Part shown: in pieces, positions 61,783 to 64,000 of the stretch
How positions within the stretch are numbered: position 1 is the stretch's first letter
Layout of the letters: every line of letters begins with the position of its first letter
DNA from: Thalassobellus sp050294475
GTDB lineage: Bacteria > Bacteroidota > Bacteroidia > Flavobacteriales > Flavobacteriaceae
Assembly (NCBI GenBank): GCA_050294475.1
Contig: JBNKOE010000021.1
Location: forward strand, 288,068-352,067
Direction of reading: 5' to 3'
DNA: 64,000 nt
Program-made: the position numbers and the translations under genes
The notes under the pieces: model-generated
What the model saw: the letters and a program-made list of their open reading frames with translations, nothing else
Database searches by the model: none
What the model was told of the DNA's origin: nothing

Positions 61783-64000
61783 TTATTTGGTTCCTAAGTA
61801 AACTGGTCCTGTAATAGGATTCAATCCACTATCTTTTATGTTTACTATGTAATAATATGTTCCATTTGGTACTTTTCCAGCAGCACCTACAGATGATTTG
61901 TGAGCAATACCATTCCAATCATTTTGATAATCGTCGGCTTCGTAAATTAATGCTCCCCATCTATTAAATATTTTAACATCATATCTAAATCCACATAATT
62001 CAATGCCACTAATTTTAAAAAACTCATTATAAGCATCACCATTAGGGGTTACGGCTTTAGAAATTACAACATCATTTTCGCCACATGGAAGTACTTTACA
62101 ATAATTAACGACTACATCTATTTCTGTTATGCTTATACAACCTTGATCTGTTGTTGTATATCTAAATTTATAATTTATACCAGTTAATACGTTTTCTGCA
62201 TCCCATTCTATGGTAGTAGGATCGAATATATTTCCAGTTAATATAGCACCCGAATCTCCTTCTAATAATTCCCATGTTCCATTAATGTTAAGTTCATCTG
62301 GAGTTAGGGTATTTAAATCGACAGCGCCTTCATCAAAACATAAATCTGGAGCTACCATATCAATTATAACTTCATCTAGTACAACATTAAGTGTTTGGGT
62401 GTATACAGCCTCATTTTTACATTCGTCTCTTACGGTCCAAGTTCTTGTTATTACATAGTCTTCAAAAACATTTTCAACATATGTACTTGTTTCATTGAAT
62501 ACTACTATAATATTTGAATCTGAAGAACAGTTATCTATAAACTTTAATTCTGGTGCTTCAGGAATATCAGTACAACTTACGTTTAATGTTTCATCAAATG
62601 TTGATGAAGGTACAGGAGCTTCTGTATCTTCTACAGTTATAGTTTGTGTATGTGTAGTCATTAATCCGCATTCGTCAGTTGCAGTCCATATTCTTGAAAT
62701 TATATAGCTGTTAGGACAATCGCCTTCTGTTATCTCGTCTTTTACTGTAACTATTGCATCTCCACAATTATCTGTTGCAGTTAATGTTTCTGCATTTGGT
62801 ATGGCATCACATTCTACAGTTACGCTTTCAGGAAGCGATGTTTCTACAAAGCTTGGTGGAGTAGTATCTTGTGCAGTTATAATTTGAGTATGCTTAGTAG
62901 TTAATCCGCATTCATCAGTAGCAGTCCAAGTACGAGCTATGGAATAATTGTTTTTACAATTACCATTTGTAATAACATCATTAACTGTTACTGTAGCAGA
63001 ACCACAAGTATCTGATGCTGTTAAAGTTTCTGCACTTGGTACAGCATCACATTCTACAGTAATGTTTTCAGGAAGCGATGTTTCAATAAATGTTGGTGGA
63101 GTTATATCTACAACAGTTATTGTTTGAACATGTGTCTTAGTAAGACCGCATTCATCAGTAGCTGTCCATGTACGTTCAATTTTATAATTATTTGGACAAT
63201 CACCATCGATTCTTTTGTCTTTTACTTCAACAGTAGCAGAACCACAATTATCTATAGCAGTTAATGTTTCAGCATCTGGAATAGAACTACATTCTACTGT
63301 TAAATCTTGAGGAAGTGTAGTTTGTTCAAATTCTGGAGCAGTCATATCTGATGTTGATATGGTTTGATTAGCTGTTGCAAAATTACCACAAGCATCAGTT
63401 GCTGTCCAAGTTCTTATTATTTTATAAGTACCAGTGCAAGCACCATTTTCTATAGTATCTTCAAATGTTATTTCTGGATTAGCATCACAATTATCGGTTG
63501 CTGTAGCAGATCCAAAAGCAATTGGAGTTAAATCGTCACTACATTCTGCATTTACATTAGCAGGTAAAGTAAGTTCAGGAGGTGTTGTGTCTTCAACAGT
63601 AATTATTTGAGTGTGTATAGTAGTATTATTACTATCGTCTGTAGTAGTCCAAGTTCTTTTTAATTGATAATAAGAAGGGCATTTACCGTCTATTCTTTCT
63701 TCTGAAGGTATAACAGTAACGGTACTACAATTATCTGTAGCGGTAAGTACTTCTTGTTGTGGAACATTATCACACTCAACAGTTATGTCAACTGGTAATG
63801 TTTCAACGAATGTAGGAGCTTGCGCATCAGCAATAGTTACCGTTTGCTCACAAGTTAAACTATTATTAGCCCCATCATTAGCAACCCATGTAATAGTTGT
63901 AATACCAACTGGATATGGATCTGTTAAAGGTAAGTTATCAGAACGCGTACCAGTAAATGTAAATGTAGTAGCACAGTTATCAGTAGCAGTAGGCTCAACA
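61783..64000 (-). CDS. Large Cys-rich repeat adhesin with type B T9SS C-terminal domain (partial, 5' end beyond window)
   Basis: The frame is open from the right edge to TAA at 61783, at least 739 residues. It consists of about seven HYR/Ig-like repeats of 80 residues (240 bases), each with a TVEC or VECD cysteine, TATDNC and RTWTATDECG cysteines and DTTPPSF-like joints; they become more divergent near the C-terminus. The last 95 residues are a gliding-motility-associated C-terminal domain (VISKAVTPNGDAYNEFFKIS, VKIFNRWGALIYEADDYQND, VPNGTYYYIVNIKD), the signal for type IX secretion of type B substrates. An internal ATG at 63345 is not the real start, because the frame continues with conserved repeats. 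Likely surface adhesin; its ligand is unknown. Confidence 0.93.
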   Translation of the reverse strand, partial: VEPTATDNCATTFTFTGTRSDNLPLTDPYPVGITTITWVANDGANNSLTCEQTVTIADAQAPTFVETLPVDITVECDNVPQQEVLTATDNCSTVTVIPSEERIDGKCPSYYQLKRTWTTTDDSNNTTIHTQIITVEDTTPPELTLPANVNAECSDDLTPIAFGSATATDNCDANPEITFEDTIENGACTGTYKIIRTWTATDACGNFATANQTISTSDMTAPEFEQTTLPQDLTVECSSIPDAETLTAIDNCGSATVEVKDKRIDGDCPNNYKIERTWTATDECGLTKTHVQTITVVDITPPTFIETSLPENITVECDAVPSAETLTASDTCGSATVTVNDVITNGNCKNNYSIARTWTATDECGLTTKHTQIITAQDTTPPSFVETSLPESVTVECDAIPNAETLTATDNCGDAIVTVKDEITEGDCPNSYIISRIWTATDECGLMTTHTQTITVEDTEAPVPSSTFDETLNVSCTDIPEAPELKFIDNCSSDSNIIVVFNETSTYVENVFEDYVITRTWTVRDECKNEAVYTQTLNVVLDEVIIDMVAPDLCFDEGAVDLNTLTPDELNINGTWELLEGDSGAILTGNIFDPTTIEWDAENVLTGINYKFRYTTTDQGCISITEIDVVVNYCKVLPCGENDVVISKAVTPNGDAYNEFFKISGIELCGFRYDVKIFNRWGALIYEADDYQNDWNGIAHKSSVGAAGKVPNGTYYYIVNIKDSGLNPITGPVYLGTK

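Noticed and set aside
63343..63345. ATG at 63345 as the start of the adhesin gene
   Set aside because: The same frame continues upstream to the window edge with further conserved repeats, so this Met is internal.
61783..64000. CRISPR-like array because of regular repeats
   Set aside because: The repeat unit is 240 bases, imperfect and in one reading frame, so it is a protein repeat, not a CRISPR array.

Overview
The window is chromosomal DNA of a low-GC member of the Bacteroidota, almost certainly family Flavobacteriaceae; the genus cannot be fixed by eye. The evidence is the very AT-rich sequence with few Shine-Dalgarno sites, TAnnTTTG-type -7 promoter boxes, a fused lpxC-fabZ gene, PorX (type IX secretion regulator), a PorP/SprF protein beside a large secreted protein with a gliding-motility-type C-terminal domain, and a TonB-dependent outer-membrane beta-barrel protein.

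Region 1 (1-33.7 kb) is a large surface/exopolysaccharide locus with two arms read outward from about 22.3 kb. The minus-strand arm (22.2 kb down to the left edge) holds a formyltransferase-like/beta-propeller protein, an acyltransferase-3, sugar-nucleotide enzymes (UDP-glucuronate 4-epimerase type, WbpP type, UDP-glucose dehydrogenase, TviB/WbpO-type dehydrogenase), a MurJ/Wzx-type flippase, a Wzy-type polymerase, four GT4 glycosyltransferases, an MBOAT/SGNH O-acylation pair, an AsnB-type amidotransferase, a membrane-anchored EEP phosphatase/nuclease, a PglD-type acetyltransferase, a PglC-type initiating phosphosugar transferase and the start of an ATP-grasp gene cut by the window edge. The plus-strand arm has a second MBOAT/SGNH pair, a lipoprotein pectate-lyase-like enzyme, a strong terminator, then PglE- and PglF-type genes, Wza, the Wzc tyrosine kinase and, convergent with it, the PHP-type phosphatase that would act on Wzc. 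Together these predict a Wzy-type polymer that starts with a bacillosamine-like sugar, contains uronic acids (GlcA/GalA and HexNAcA, possibly amidated) and is O-acylated by several systems.

Region 2 (34.5-45.8 kb) is mixed: aroB, proline dehydrogenase, a second initiating sugar transferase coupled to a small membrane protein, alanine dehydrogenase, a TonB-dependent-type barrel protein, two small membrane/secreted proteins, tsaE, porX and an HD-domain phosphohydrolase.

Region 3 (45.9-55.9 kb) is housekeeping: lpxD, lpxC-fabZ, lpxA, efp, a second lpxD-like gene, sucD, pyrR-pyrB, a STAS-like small protein, a decayed gene, RNase Z, a hypothetical gene and pdxH.

Region 4 (56-64 kb) is envelope and type IX secretion: a CAP-domain lipoprotein, then a minus-strand operon-like set with a giant Cys-rich repeat adhesin (type B C-terminal domain, 5' end beyond the window), PorP/SprF and two tandem OmpA/PD40 paralogues. 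No tRNA, rRNA, CRISPR array, insertion sequence or prophage was seen. The most unusual items are a perfect 26-bp inverted repeat inside a coding sequence at 21452-21508, two MBOAT proteins that both end in the same Phe/Tyr-rich motif, and a pectate-lyase-like enzyme encoded inside a locus predicted to make galacturonate.
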